From IMG/VR virus record IMGVR_UViG_3300032893_000131, positions 1 to 41,124 of that record: a stretch of 41,124 nucleotides of DNA, one strand, 5' to 3'. Every line of letters starts with the position of its first letter. Positions within the stretch are counted from its first letter, which is position 1. The notes beneath the pieces are model-generated. The model worked only from the letters and a program-made list of their open reading frames with translations, was not told the DNA's origin and made no database searches. Positions 33,841 to 40,881 of this stretch are shown here, in pieces. Made by a program: the position numbers and the translations under genes. This stretch comes from a virus.

Positions 33841-34014
33841 ATGATAAAAAACAAGATCGCCAGGTATTCAGTAGCGACAATCACAAGTACAGACGCATCA
33901 CTCATTGACCGCAAGGAAGCGTTAAAAGCAAAGAATGGCAATATTAGAGATGAAGATATATTTAAAGCAGGACTTGAATCACTCGAAAAGGCTATGGAGA
34001 AAGCCTCTGTATAA
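33841..34014 (+). CDS. Small hypothetical protein, 57 aa
   Basis: ATG at 33841 after AGGAGAAATAAAA. Basic N-terminus (MIKNKIARYSVATITSTDAS), charged helical end (EDIFKAGLESLEKAMEKAS). Possibly a small DNA-binding or toxin/antitoxin-type protein; no firm match. Precedes a ribbon-helix-helix gene. Confidence 0.65.
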   Translation: MIKNKIARYSVATITSTDASLIDRKEALKAKNGNIRDEDIFKAGLESLEKAMEKASV

Positions 34015-34041
34015 CAATCAATGCCCCAGGAAAGTTATTCA

Positions 34042-34303
34042 ATGAACACGCAAGGGAAGACATAAATACACAATCAATCTACCAATAGAATTATATGAAC
34101 GAGCAAAGAAGAAAGCGGAAGCGGTTGGAATATACTCAGTGTCGATATATTTTAGGGCGATACTGATTAGGGAAATTAATAATGATCTCACAGCCGATGA
34201 AATAATTATGGGTCGTGATGAAAGTGAATCTGTTCATAATGGTAAACACCGACGAGGGAAATTAAATAATATTTCGAGGAAACAATGGAAATGGCATTGG
34301 TAA
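34042..34303 (+). pseudogene. Ribbon-helix-helix regulator with +1 frameshift
   Basis: ATG at 34042 has AGGAAAG upstream, but the frame ends after seven codons. Skipping one G in the GGG run at 34054-34056 joins MNTQG to RHKYTINLPIELYERAKKKA, a typical Arc/CopG-type ribbon-helix-helix start (beta strand YTINLP, then helix), and the frame then continues to a stop at 34303 (about 87 residues). The C-terminal tail is basic. Sequencing error, decay or programmed frameshift cannot be separated here. If intact, likely a repressor of the early region. Confidence 0.6.
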
Positions 34304-34322
34304 AAAATATTTGAGAAAGTGT

Positions 34323-34350
34323 TTGACATTGAATTAAGAATAAATATACT
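34323..34350 (+). promoter_or_regulatory. Promoter for the structured RNA
   Basis: TTGACA (34323-34328), 16-nt spacer, TATACT (34345-34350). Predicted start near 34357, just before the long structured segment. It lies inside the operon, so the RNA can be made separately from the upstream genes. Confidence 0.75.
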
Positions 34351-34356
34351 AACAAA

Positions 34357-34640
34357 TAGTTCTTTGAGCGATGAATCTTACAGGGTAATATCGAGTCATA
34401 TACCAGAAACATATATTATAGAAATATGATTCAGTAGTAGAAACCCCCACCAAATAGGATTCATGCTCAAAGCTAATAGGCCTGGTATGGCTAAAGGCAA
34501 GAGATGAATCCAATCATCAAAAACCAAAAAGAAATAAATCCCCTATTCAGCCACTGCCCAAGTTATGGCTTTCTGGCACTCGCCGGAGTCTGCCCATCTC
34601 TTGCCGGATACCCTTTGGCTGATAGGGGATATTTATATTT
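34357..34640 (+). ncRNA. Candidate structured RNA with large pseudoknot
   Basis: No gene, but strong pairing. Stem 1: 34362-34380 with 34455-34472 (18 bp, one bulged G) enclosing hairpins at 34384-34404 and 34410-34428. Stem 2: GGTAT and GGCAAGAGATG (34484-34488, 34496-34506) with CATCTCTTGCC and ATACC (34595-34605, 34608-34612). Stem 3: 34538-34553 with 34616-34630 (15 bp, one bulge). Stems 2 and 3 interleave, forming a pseudoknot whose connecting loop 34507-34537 is A-rich; a further hairpin (GGCACTC/GAGT..GCC) lies at 34575-34594. The GGGGAT of stem 3 could instead pair with ATCCCC at 34653-34658, just after the next start codon. I do not recognise it as a known family. Confidence 0.7.
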
Positions 34641-34649
34641 GGAGGGCTT

Positions 34650-34775
34650 ATGATCCCCCGTTCCGGTAACTACCTTGTAGACCTCTATGAAGACCAAATG
34701 AATGAAGAACAAAAAGAACGCATTTATCAGGCTGAAATGGATAGATATGAGCTAATGAACTGTGAGGAAATATGA
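34650..34775 (+). CDS. Small acidic protein after the structured RNA, 41 aa
   Basis: ATG with GGAGGG nine bases upstream. Product begins MIPRSGNYLVDLYEDQMNEE and continues as an acidic helix. Its start region can be sequestered by pairing with the 3' strand of the pseudoknot. Stop overlaps the next ATG (ATGA). Confidence 0.65.
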   Translation: MIPRSGNYLVDLYEDQMNEEQKERIYQAEMDRYELMNCEEI

Positions 34776-35221
34776 CAAAACATTCAAATATCCCCATAAA
34801 AACAAAAAGACTCCTAAATGGTGAAGAATATGAACCTGAATACTATGAACCTTCCAATATAAAAAGCTGGGAATTATGGGCAAGTGCTGTATGTATAGTG
34901 ATTTTGACGGTAATTATGATAGTTATGCTTTTAGGGTGCGCTCAGGCATATACAGTAGAACAATATGCCAATGCTATATATAAGGCTGAAAACAGCCCCA
35001 AACACCCTTACGGCATACTGGCTAAATACCAGCATACAACGCCAAGACAGGCTTGTATTAATACTATTAAACATAGATTATCAATATATAGACGATTGAA
35101 GCCTACAGAGCCATTTACGGCGTTTTTAGGGGCATCCTATTGCCCTATCGGATCAGATACAGACAATGGAACGTGTCAATATTGGGTTAAAAATGTGAAC
35201 TATTGGTTAAAGAAAGGATAA
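34772..35221 (+). CDS. Membrane-anchored lysozyme-like protein, 149 aa
   Basis: A cytoplasmic N-terminus of about 33 residues, one transmembrane helix (about 34-56), then a 90-residue exported domain: YTVEQYANAIYKAENSPKHP, YGILAKYQHTTPRQACINTI, FTAFLGASYCPIG and WVKNVNYWLKKG. This pattern belongs to small lysozyme/transglycosylase-like phage proteins; E73 in YKAEN is a candidate catalytic acid. A conserved Cys set may form disulfides. Could be an endolysin with a signal-anchor helix; its place in the early operon is unusual. Confidence 0.6.
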   Translation: MTKHSNIPIKTKRLLNGEEYEPEYYEPSNIKSWELWASAVCIVILTVIMIVMLLGCAQAYTVEQYANAIYKAENSPKHPYGILAKYQHTTPRQACINTIKHRLSIYRRLKPTEPFTAFLGASYCPIGSDTDNGTCQYWVKNVNYWLKKG

Positions 35222-35222
35222 T

Positions 35223-35432
35223 ATGAAACGACTCAATATATCCGAGAAAATAGATTCTATCCTAACCATTCATAATGTGGAAGTATCATATAGTATTTTC
35301 AAGAAAAATGTCATTAGAGATATTGTCAAGTTTATAGGGGAAAACTACCGCAGACGCAAATACAAAACACCTGGCTATACCTGTCATTGCGGGAAATTTA
35401 ATAAACCTATGAAGATTTGTAACTGTAAATAA
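35223..35432 (+). CDS. Small protein with C-terminal Cys cluster, 69 aa
   Basis: ATG after AAAGGA. Helical basic N-terminal part, then GYTCHCGKFNKPMKICNC at the C-terminus (CxC and CxC), probably a zinc-binding knuckle. Directly precedes the helicase gene; a replication accessory role is possible. Confidence 0.7.
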   Translation: MKRLNISEKIDSILTIHNVEVSYSIFKKNVIRDIVKFIGENYRRRKYKTPGYTCHCGKFNKPMKICNCK

Positions 35433-36896
35433 ATGATTACCCTTATGCCCGAAGAAGTAGATACAGAAAATAAATTTAAAGAAGATAAATTTCGTCAATT
35501 TGCTTGGCGAATCAAAAAGGGAGAAATAGGTCAATTCACATATTGTCTTGAAAATGACCAGATTTATTATTATGAAGATGGATATTGGAGGAAATTAAGA
35601 GAAAAAGAATTTTTAGCATTAGCGGAAAACGGATTATTAGACCGAAATAACAATAAATCCTTAATTAAATTTGACGTGCAAAGACGTAAGAAGGTTTTAG
35701 AGAATTATAAAATTTTAGATTTTAAGATGCTGGCAGAATTTAATCAATTCCATCTCTTGAATTTTGAGAATTATATGTTTGATCCAATAGGAATAAATGT
35801 TTTAGCCCATAAGCCAGAATATTTAAGTACTATTCGCATTCCATATAAATACGATCAGTTAGCCTCTTGTCCCCTTTGGTTAAAAACAATATATCAAATT
35901 CTTGAGGGAGATCAGCTAAAAATAAATATATTACAAGAGTTTTTTGGTCAATGTCTTACAAGGGATATTAAACAAGAAAAATCTTTATTATTACTTGGTG
36001 AAAGTCGAAGCGGTAAAAGCACAATATTAAACACCCTTCATAATATGGTAGGAATAGAAAACGCTTCTACAGTTCCTCTTAAATATATTCTAAATCCTGT
36101 GTATACATCTATGATGATTCATAAATTAATTAATTTTGATAAAGACGTTTCTAAAAAAGCGCAAGATTTTGAGGAAGATTTTAAGAAGATAGTAACGGGC
36201 GAGGAAGTAACAGCAAATGATAAATATGATGATCCTTTTACATTTAAGCCTTTTTGTAAAATGGTATTATCAGCTAATATTTTCCCTAAGATCACCGATC
36301 ACTCCTCCGCTTTCTACAACCGTCTGATCCTCCTACCCTGTAATAGAGTGTTCTCTCCTTCTGAACAAAATAGAAATCTTAGGGAAGAGCTTATCGAAGA
36401 ATTGCCAGGGATATTAAATTGGGCTGTAGAAGGTTTGAAAAGATTGACGAATCGAGGATATTTTGAAGAAGTTAATTTTATGAAAGATGCAATTAATGAA
36501 TTGGAAAGAGAGAATAATCCAGTATATGGATTCTTTGAAGATCATATTGAAATAGATTTAAATGGAAATACTTACATAGAAAAATCAGATTTATACGAGA
36601 AATATATTCAATGGTCTAAAAAGAATGGGCTATTTACTCTTAGTGATATTGTATTTGGGAAATGTATTTTAAAGAAATATTCAAAAGAAACTCAGAAAGA
36701 TTCAAGACTATCAAGTGGGAATAGACCTCGGATTTGGAAAAATATACGCTATGTCGAATTTAAATCAAATGTAATTAAAGAAGAAATCTCATGGGAAGAA
36801 TCCCCTGCTGAAACGTCAGTAAACGCCGTACACATTGGGCAATCGGCTGAGGGCGCTGTGCAGAGTAAGCAGGAAGATATTAATTGGGAAACATGA
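35433..36896 (+). CDS. SF3 (D5/P4-type) DNA helicase, 487 aa
   Basis: Helicase part of the phage/plasmid primase family. A D5_N-like domain before the ATPase (PLWLKTIYQILEGDQLKINI), Walker A LLGESRSGKST (about 187-197), Walker B-like INFDKDVS (233-240), sensor 1 MVLSAN (277-282) followed by SSAFYNRLILLPCNR with arginine finger. No archaeo-eukaryotic primase domain is visible N-terminally, so priming must come from elsewhere. Adjacent start immediately after the upstream stop. Main replicative helicase candidate of this phage. Confidence 0.88.
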   Translation: MITLMPEEVDTENKFKEDKFRQFAWRIKKGEIGQFTYCLENDQIYYYEDGYWRKLREKEFLALAENGLLDRNNNKSLIKFDVQRRKKVLENYKILDFKMLAEFNQFHLLNFENYMFDPIGINVLAHKPEYLSTIRIPYKYDQLASCPLWLKTIYQILEGDQLKINILQEFFGQCLTRDIKQEKSLLLLGESRSGKSTILNTLHNMVGIENASTVPLKYILNPVYTSMMIHKLINFDKDVSKKAQDFEEDFKKIVTGEEVTANDKYDDPFTFKPFCKMVLSANIFPKITDHSSAFYNRLILLPCNRVFSPSEQNRNLREELIEELPGILNWAVEGLKRLTNRGYFEEVNFMKDAINELERENNPVYGFFEDHIEIDLNGNTYIEKSDLYEKYIQWSKKNGLFTLSDIVFGKCILKKYSKETQKDSRLSSGNRPRIWKNIRYVEFKSNVIKEEISWEESPAETSVNAVHIGQSAEGAVQSKQEDINWET

Positions 36897-37090
36897 AATA
36901 CAAAATCAAGAATCAAATATATAAGAAAGCACTAAAAGAAGTTAGGAACCATCCCCTACCAACCCTATTAATGGTGAGGACTTCAAATGATGAGATTAGA
37001 AGACTTAGGAATAACGAAGGAAGAGATAGAGAAGATCAGAACAATAGCGAAGATATTCAAATGCCAACGTATGACGGTGATAGATATTAA
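36893..37090 (+). CDS. Doubtful basic ORF overlapping the next gene, 65 aa
   Basis: ATG overlaps the helicase stop (ATGA). Starts MKYKIKNQIYKKALKEVRNH, very basic. Its second half overlaps the better supported ORF at 36987-37115 in another frame, so only the first part may be meaningful. Confidence 0.35.
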   Translation: MKYKIKNQIYKKALKEVRNHPLPTLLMVRTSNDEIRRLRNNEGRDREDQNNSEDIQMPTYDGDRY

Positions 37091-37115
37091 ACCACCCGCA
37101 ACGACGGGGATATAA
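36987..37115 (+). CDS. Small helical protein, 42 aa
   Basis: ATG with GTGAGGA six bases upstream. Product MMRLEDLGITKEEIEKIRTI, then AKIFKCQRMTVIDIKPP, looks like a compact helix-turn-helix-sized protein. Stronger start signal and more protein-like than the overlapping frame. Confidence 0.55.
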   Translation: MMRLEDLGITKEEIEKIRTIAKIFKCQRMTVIDIKPPATTGI

Positions 37116-37133
37116 ATAAAAAAGGAGTAACGT

Positions 37134-38030
37134 ATGGCATTAAAAGCAAAAAAACCCGACATAATAGAAAAGAGACTGAAAATGTTCTTATTTGGGCCTC
37201 CAGGGAGTCGGAAAACAACAAGTGCAATCCAATTCCCAAAATCTGTACTAATTGACATGGAACGAGGTTCCGAAAATTATGCCAAGACTATTGATAAAGC
37301 AGGTTCAGTTGTATTACATACAACAAGTCCTGATGAAGTTCTTGACGAGGTTAAGTCCCTTCTTACAGAAAAACATAATTATCTTACCCTTATTCTCGAT
37401 CCTGTAACTATTTTCTATGAATCAACCCAAGAAAAATGGACTCGTATATTCGAGAAATATACTGATAACGAAAAGAATAAAGAACTTCAAGACTTCGGTA
37501 TGCGTTATTGGGGACGAGTGAAGTCTAATTATAAGGCCATGCTCCGTATGCTTTTGCGTTTAGATATGAATATTATAATGACCGCCCATCAGAAAGATAT
37601 TTACGGTTCAAGTATGAATAAAATTGGGGTTGGGCCAGATTCCATGAAGGGTGATAATTATTTCTTTGATAATGTATTTCAATTAAATGTTGAAGCTGGA
37701 AAGGCAATAGCAAATACCATTAAACAACGATCCGAACCCCTCTACCCTCCTCGATTCCCTGATAGGTTTGAGTGGTCTTATGAGGCTTTCTGTAATTATT
37801 ATGGTAAGGATATATTAGAGAAAGCTTCTACCCCTATTGCAATGGCAACAACAGAACAAATAGCAAGAGTTAAGCAATTAATAGAAACAATCAAAGTCCC
37901 TGATACACAAATTGAAAAATGGTTTACTGCTTTTGATGTTGATGAATGGGAAGAAACAACGTCAGAACAGATACAGAAGTGTTTGGATTTAATGGAAAAG
38001 AAGATTGCTGAATTATCACCTAAAAAATAA
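37134..38030 (+). CDS. Sak4-like RecA-fold ATPase, 298 aa
   Basis: AAA_24/Sak4-type recombination ATPase: Walker A FLFGPPGSRKTT (21-28), Walker B YLTLILDP (83-90), sensor-like MNIIMTAHQKD, and a C-terminal extension with a helical domain (TTEQIARVKQLIETIKVPD). Such proteins load annealing proteins on single-stranded DNA. ATG after AAAGGAG. Works with the neighbouring putative ssDNA-binding protein and annealing protein. Confidence 0.8.
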   Translation: MALKAKKPDIIEKRLKMFLFGPPGSRKTTSAIQFPKSVLIDMERGSENYAKTIDKAGSVVLHTTSPDEVLDEVKSLLTEKHNYLTLILDPVTIFYESTQEKWTRIFEKYTDNEKNKELQDFGMRYWGRVKSNYKAMLRMLLRLDMNIIMTAHQKDIYGSSMNKIGVGPDSMKGDNYFFDNVFQLNVEAGKAIANTIKQRSEPLYPPRFPDRFEWSYEAFCNYYGKDILEKASTPIAMATTEQIARVKQLIETIKVPDTQIEKWFTAFDVDEWEETTSEQIQKCLDLMEKKIAELSPKK

Positions 38031-38040
38031 GGAGATTCTT

Positions 38041-38502
38041 ATGCGTCGTGATTATATTATTGATGAATCTGAACCAGAACAGAAAAAGTTTGATTTGCCA
38101 AGTCCCAAAAAACATTTATTCCAAATAAGTGATATTTATACCTGTAATGATGAAATGGGACAGAAACTAAAACTCGATGAAGATACTGTTTCTGTGAAAT
38201 GTGAAGTTGTTGATTCAGATGAAGCAGGACGAGCTTTATTGCAAAGATTAACTCTAAACGATCAAGACAAGGGCTTTTATTATACTCGTATGTTCTTAAA
38301 AGCTACAAGTCAAGATTATAAAGGGAAAGTATCTATTGATACAGATATGTGGTGTGGTCTAAGATTCTTAGCAACGGTTATTCATAATGGGAAATATGCA
38401 AATATTGATGAATATGATTTCGATAATAAGCCTCAACAAGTAAGAGCTATACATAATCCTGGAGGAATCACTGACCCTAAAGATATAGCTTGGGAGGAAT
38501 AA
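38041..38502 (+). CDS. Possible ssDNA-binding protein, 153 aa
   Basis: ATG after AAGGAGA, rather than the longer open frame starting inside the ATPase gene. Beta-rich body (VSVKCEVVDSDEAGRALLQR, MFLKATSQDYKGKVS) compatible with an OB-like fold and with DUF669-type proteins often coded beside Sak4 ATPases; acidic C-terminal end (DPKDIAWEE) as in SSBs. Assignment from context and pattern. Confidence 0.5.
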   Translation: MRRDYIIDESEPEQKKFDLPSPKKHLFQISDIYTCNDEMGQKLKLDEDTVSVKCEVVDSDEAGRALLQRLTLNDQDKGFYYTRMFLKATSQDYKGKVSIDTDMWCGLRFLATVIHNGKYANIDEYDFDNKPQQVRAIHNPGGITDPKDIAWEE

Positions 38503-38691
38503 TTGTTTGACTCAATAATCATATGCAAATTCTGCAAGAAACGTGAACTTATAGGCTTTCATGGGTTTTGGGGCAACCGCCCTATTTGCTATGATTGTAG
38601 AGGCAAAATGGTAAAGAGACATAAAAGTTTATTAGATAAATGTAAACGCATGCAATGGTTAAAGAAATACTATCTGGACTTACCCATCTAA
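38503..38691 (+). CDS. Zinc-ribbon-like small protein, 62 aa
   Basis: TTG start immediately after the upstream stop with GAGGA before it. CKFCKKRELIGFHGF and CYDCRGKMVKRHK give a C-x2-C...C-x2-C zinc knuckle, followed by a basic Lys/Arg-rich tail. Probably nucleic-acid binding. Confidence 0.65.
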   Translation: MFDSIIICKFCKKRELIGFHGFWGNRPICYDCRGKMVKRHKSLLDKCKRMQWLKKYYLDLPI

Positions 38692-38741
38692 ATAAAGAAG
38701 AGATATTAGACAGAATTAAAGAACATTTGGATAATGTATGA
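38655..38741 (+). CDS. 28-aa helical micro-protein
   Basis: MVKEILSGLTHLNKEEILDR.. Overlaps the end of the zinc-ribbon gene in another frame and meets the next start in an ATGA junction. No clear ribosome binding site. Confidence 0.4.
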   Translation: MVKEILSGLTHLNKEEILDRIKEHLDNV

Positions 38742-39112
38742 AACTCGAAAAAGACCTCCTAAAACAACTCACCAGACGTCTTTCTCTTTATACAATGACA
38801 GGCGAAATATCATGGTTTGGGAGACTCAATAGTTTAAAGGTCAAAACCATTATGGGCACATGGATTCAGGGATGTCCTAAAGGCACTCCTGACATCTTAG
38901 CCTTTGTAAACACCAATGACGGAATGACAGCCCTATTCATTGAATGTAAAAGCAAGTCAGGCACATTAAGACCAGAGCAATTAGCATTTATGAAGAAATA
39001 CCAATCCCATCCCCACATCAATGTCATGCTACTCAAAGACATTGAAGACTTTGATAAATGGATTTCTCTATATGCTATTGATACTACCAAGGAGCTGCCT
39101 AATGAATTATGA
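38738..39112 (+). CDS. VRR-NUC endonuclease, 124 aa
   Basis: PD-(D/E)xK nuclease of the VRR-NUC type: IQGCPKGTPDILAFV (PD at 51-52), then ALFIECKSKSGTLRPEQLAF with E69 and K71 and the following Gln. The family cleaves branched DNA such as Holliday junctions, fitting the recombination/replication module. Full domain length for a stand-alone phage version. Confidence 0.9.
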   Translation: MKLEKDLLKQLTRRLSLYTMTGEISWFGRLNSLKVKTIMGTWIQGCPKGTPDILAFVNTNDGMTALFIECKSKSGTLRPEQLAFMKKYQSHPHINVMLLKDIEDFDKWISLYAIDTTKELPNEL

Positions 39113-39188
39113 ACCTAAAGCAAGTGTAATGCTATTAGATCAAGTAATTGGAGGTTTCAGTTGGGATTCTACGAGTGAGGTATTGTGA
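39102..39188 (+). CDS. Micro-protein of the EPKAS pair, 28 aa
   Basis: MNYEPKASVMLLDQVIGGFS.. with AAGGAG about eight bases upstream, overlapping the end of the nuclease gene. A related 25-aa ORF lies at 40588-40665; both share EPKAS, a central Asp, a W-D/W-x-D motif and an acidic Leu ending. Confidence 0.55.
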   Translation: MNYEPKASVMLLDQVIGGFSWDSTSEVL

Positions 39189-39213
39189 TAATCAGTGTTA
39201 AATACAAAGGAGA
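39188..39213 (+). repeat. 26-bp leader repeat, copy 1
   Basis: ATAATCAGTGTTAAATACAA plus AGGAGA, repeated at 40853-40878 with one mismatch. Each copy supplies the ribosome binding site of a different gene. Confidence 0.85.
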
Positions 39214-39218
39214 ATAAA

Positions 39219-39404
39219 ATGAATAAAAGAGGCGATAGTTATGTAGCATGGATTGTAATAGCTTTTATAGTTATTGTGCTTGTAATTTGTGGAATTATTT
39301 TTATAGGGCCAATCTATTCCGTATGGCAACAAGGGCTCGAAGGACAAGCTGAACTTGCAAAAGCTGATTATAGCAAAAAGGTGGCGGTTCAAGATTCTTA
39401 TTAA
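39219..39404 (+). CDS. Truncated stomatin-like membrane protein, 61 aa
   Basis: ATG after AAAGGAGA. One transmembrane helix (WIVIAFIVIVLVICGIIFIG), then PIYSVWQQGLEGQAELAKAD, resembling the start of phage-coded band-7/stomatin-like proteins ('VWQQ..GEAEL..A'), which normally continue for another 60 or more residues. Here it stops after VQDSY. The downstream -1 frame stays open to 39526. Confidence 0.6.
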   Translation: MNKRGDSYVAWIVIAFIVIVLVICGIIFIGPIYSVWQQGLEGQAELAKADYSKKVAVQDSY

Positions 39405-39454
39405 TTGATCCTCTATTTAATTTTGCCGCTGTTAAGCGTGAAGAAGGCAGGGAC

Positions 39455-39526
39455 ATGGTTATATGTAATTTAATGGAACCAAAGGAAGAGACCAAACAAG
39501 AAGAACCTAAAACCGAACAATGGTAA
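39455..39526 (+). CDS. Possible 23-aa ORF or frameshift extension
   Basis: MVICNLMEPKEETKQEEPKT.. preceded by an AGG-like site. Same frame as the -1 extension of the stomatin-like gene. It may be a micro-protein or the end of a frameshift product. Confidence 0.3.
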   Translation: MVICNLMEPKEETKQEEPKTEQW

Positions 39527-39538
39527 TAAAGGAGAAAT

Positions 39539-40516
39539 ATGAGCCAAGAATTATCGAATGAAATTTCACCAGAAATAATTAATAGTCTTATTTTGAATGG
39601 AGATATGAGTAAATTAACGCCAGCACAACAGACGCAATATTATACTGCTGTTTGCAAATCTCTTGAATTAAATCCACTTACTCAACCTTTTGCTATTATT
39701 GTGTTAAATCAAAAAAAGATGTTATATGCCACAAAAGCATGTACGCAACAGTTGGCTAATTTAAGAAAGATTAATACAGAGATAAAATCTAAAGAAATCA
39801 TTGATGGGGTTTACATTGTTAATGTAAGAGCTACTCTTCCTGATGGGAGGTTCACTGATGATGTGGGAGCCGTTAATATTGGCGGCTTAAAAGGCCAAGA
39901 TTTTGCTAATGCTATTTTAAAATCTATTACAAAAGCAAAACGCCGAGCAGTTTTAGCATTATGTGGCTTAGGGTTAAATGACGAAACCGAAATTGATGAA
40001 GAACAAAACGCTATGATGAGAATTGATCCTAATAAATCAAGGGTTGAACAAATCATTGATACTCAAATTGAATCGGAGGTCAAAGATGCCCCGCAACAAC
40101 CACCAAAAGAAGAGCCAAAGAAAGAAACTAAAAAGAAACCAAAAGAGGATAAACTCACTAATGAACAGACTACAACTACCTCTAAACTTCCGGCCGGGCA
40201 TGGTGTGGTCATAGGTCTAATTGACAACACCCTCCAAGAAGAAGACGGCTCAATAAAATGCGTCAAAATATCCAAAGAACCAGTAATGAATCCCAATACT
40301 GGAAAAGCAGATATTAAATATTCTTTCCTAATAGTTAAAGATGGCGAAGAAAAACGCTATGGCACTTGGGATACTCAATTAGCCAAACAGATTATGGAAT
40401 GTGTTGATAATCGTATTATGGTTAAATTCGAGTATAAAGAACGCAAAAACGATAAAGGAATTGTATTTAATGATATTGTATCGTTTGCACAAGCTACTAT
40501 GGAGGATGATACGTGA
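39539..40516 (+). CDS. ssDNA-annealing-type recombination protein, 325 aa
   Basis: The N-terminal domain (CKSLELNPLTQPFAIIVLNQ, KKMLYATKACTQQLANLRKI, then KSITKAKRRAVLALCGLGLN at about 128-147) matches a widespread phage family I associate with Rad52/Erf-type annealing proteins. A Lys/Glu/Pro linker (about 175-215) leads to a C-terminal OB-like segment (GHGVVIGLIDNTLQEEDGSI..). ATG after AAAGGAGA. Together with the Sak4-like ATPase and VRR-NUC it forms a recombination set. Family name tentative. Confidence 0.65.
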   Translation: MSQELSNEISPEIINSLILNGDMSKLTPAQQTQYYTAVCKSLELNPLTQPFAIIVLNQKKMLYATKACTQQLANLRKINTEIKSKEIIDGVYIVNVRATLPDGRFTDDVGAVNIGGLKGQDFANAILKSITKAKRRAVLALCGLGLNDETEIDEEQNAMMRIDPNKSRVEQIIDTQIESEVKDAPQQPPKEEPKKETKKKPKEDKLTNEQTTTTSKLPAGHGVVIGLIDNTLQEEDGSIKCVKISKEPVMNPNTGKADIKYSFLIVKDGEEKRYGTWDTQLAKQIMECVDNRIMVKFEYKERKNDKGIVFNDIVSFAQATMEDDT

Positions 40517-40584
40517 TTGACCCGAATAGAGGAATAATAGTTGAAATCCCAGGTGTTGGAGAATGTGTTTTTACAGGAGATTAA
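40513..40584 (+). CDS. 23-aa micro-protein
   Basis: GTG start overlapping the upstream stop (GTGA), with GGAGG about eight bases before. Product (M)IDPNRGIIVEIPGVGECVFT.., a beta-hairpin-like sequence. Confidence 0.45.
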   Translation: MIDPNRGIIVEIPGVGECVFTGD

Positions 40585-40587
40585 TTT

Positions 40588-40665
40588 ATGGAACCTAAAG
40601 CAAGCATAAGAGTTTATGATGCCACACAACAAGGTGTTTGGGACAATCAGGATGAATTATTATAA
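40588..40665 (+). CDS. Micro-protein of the EPKAS pair, 25 aa
   Basis: MEPKASIRVYDATQQGVWDN.. with AGGAG upstream. Paralogue of the 28-aa ORF at 39102. A further 10-codon ORF (40678-40710) follows but is too short to call. Confidence 0.5.
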   Translation: MEPKASIRVYDATQQGVWDNQDELL

Positions 40666-40712
40666 AAGGACTATCCAATGCAAATACGACTTGACGAGGT
40701 TGGAGCATAAAT

Positions 40713-40856
40713 ATGAAAACTATAATTCTATACATAATAATGATATTGACGTGTATGTTTGTTGTGTTCATTCTTATTCCTATATTGGTATATGATATTC
40801 ACCATATTTTTATGATTAGGCATTTTGATATTTTATATTTATGGAGACATTTATAA
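40713..40856 (+). CDS. Small membrane protein, 47 aa
   Basis: ATG with TGGAG upstream. Hydrophobic helix (TIILYIIMILTCMFVVFILI), then an aromatic/His-rich tail. Not recognised. Confidence 0.55.
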   Translation: MKTIILYIIMILTCMFVVFILIPILVYDIHHIFMIRHFDILYLWRHL

Positions 40857-40878
40857 TCAGTATTAAATACAAAGGAGA
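40853..40878 (+). repeat. 26-bp leader repeat, copy 2
   Basis: Second copy of the 39188-39213 element, one mismatch (A for G at the tenth base). It carries the ribosome binding site of the pentapeptide-repeat gene. Confidence 0.85.
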
Positions 40879-40881
40879 CCA

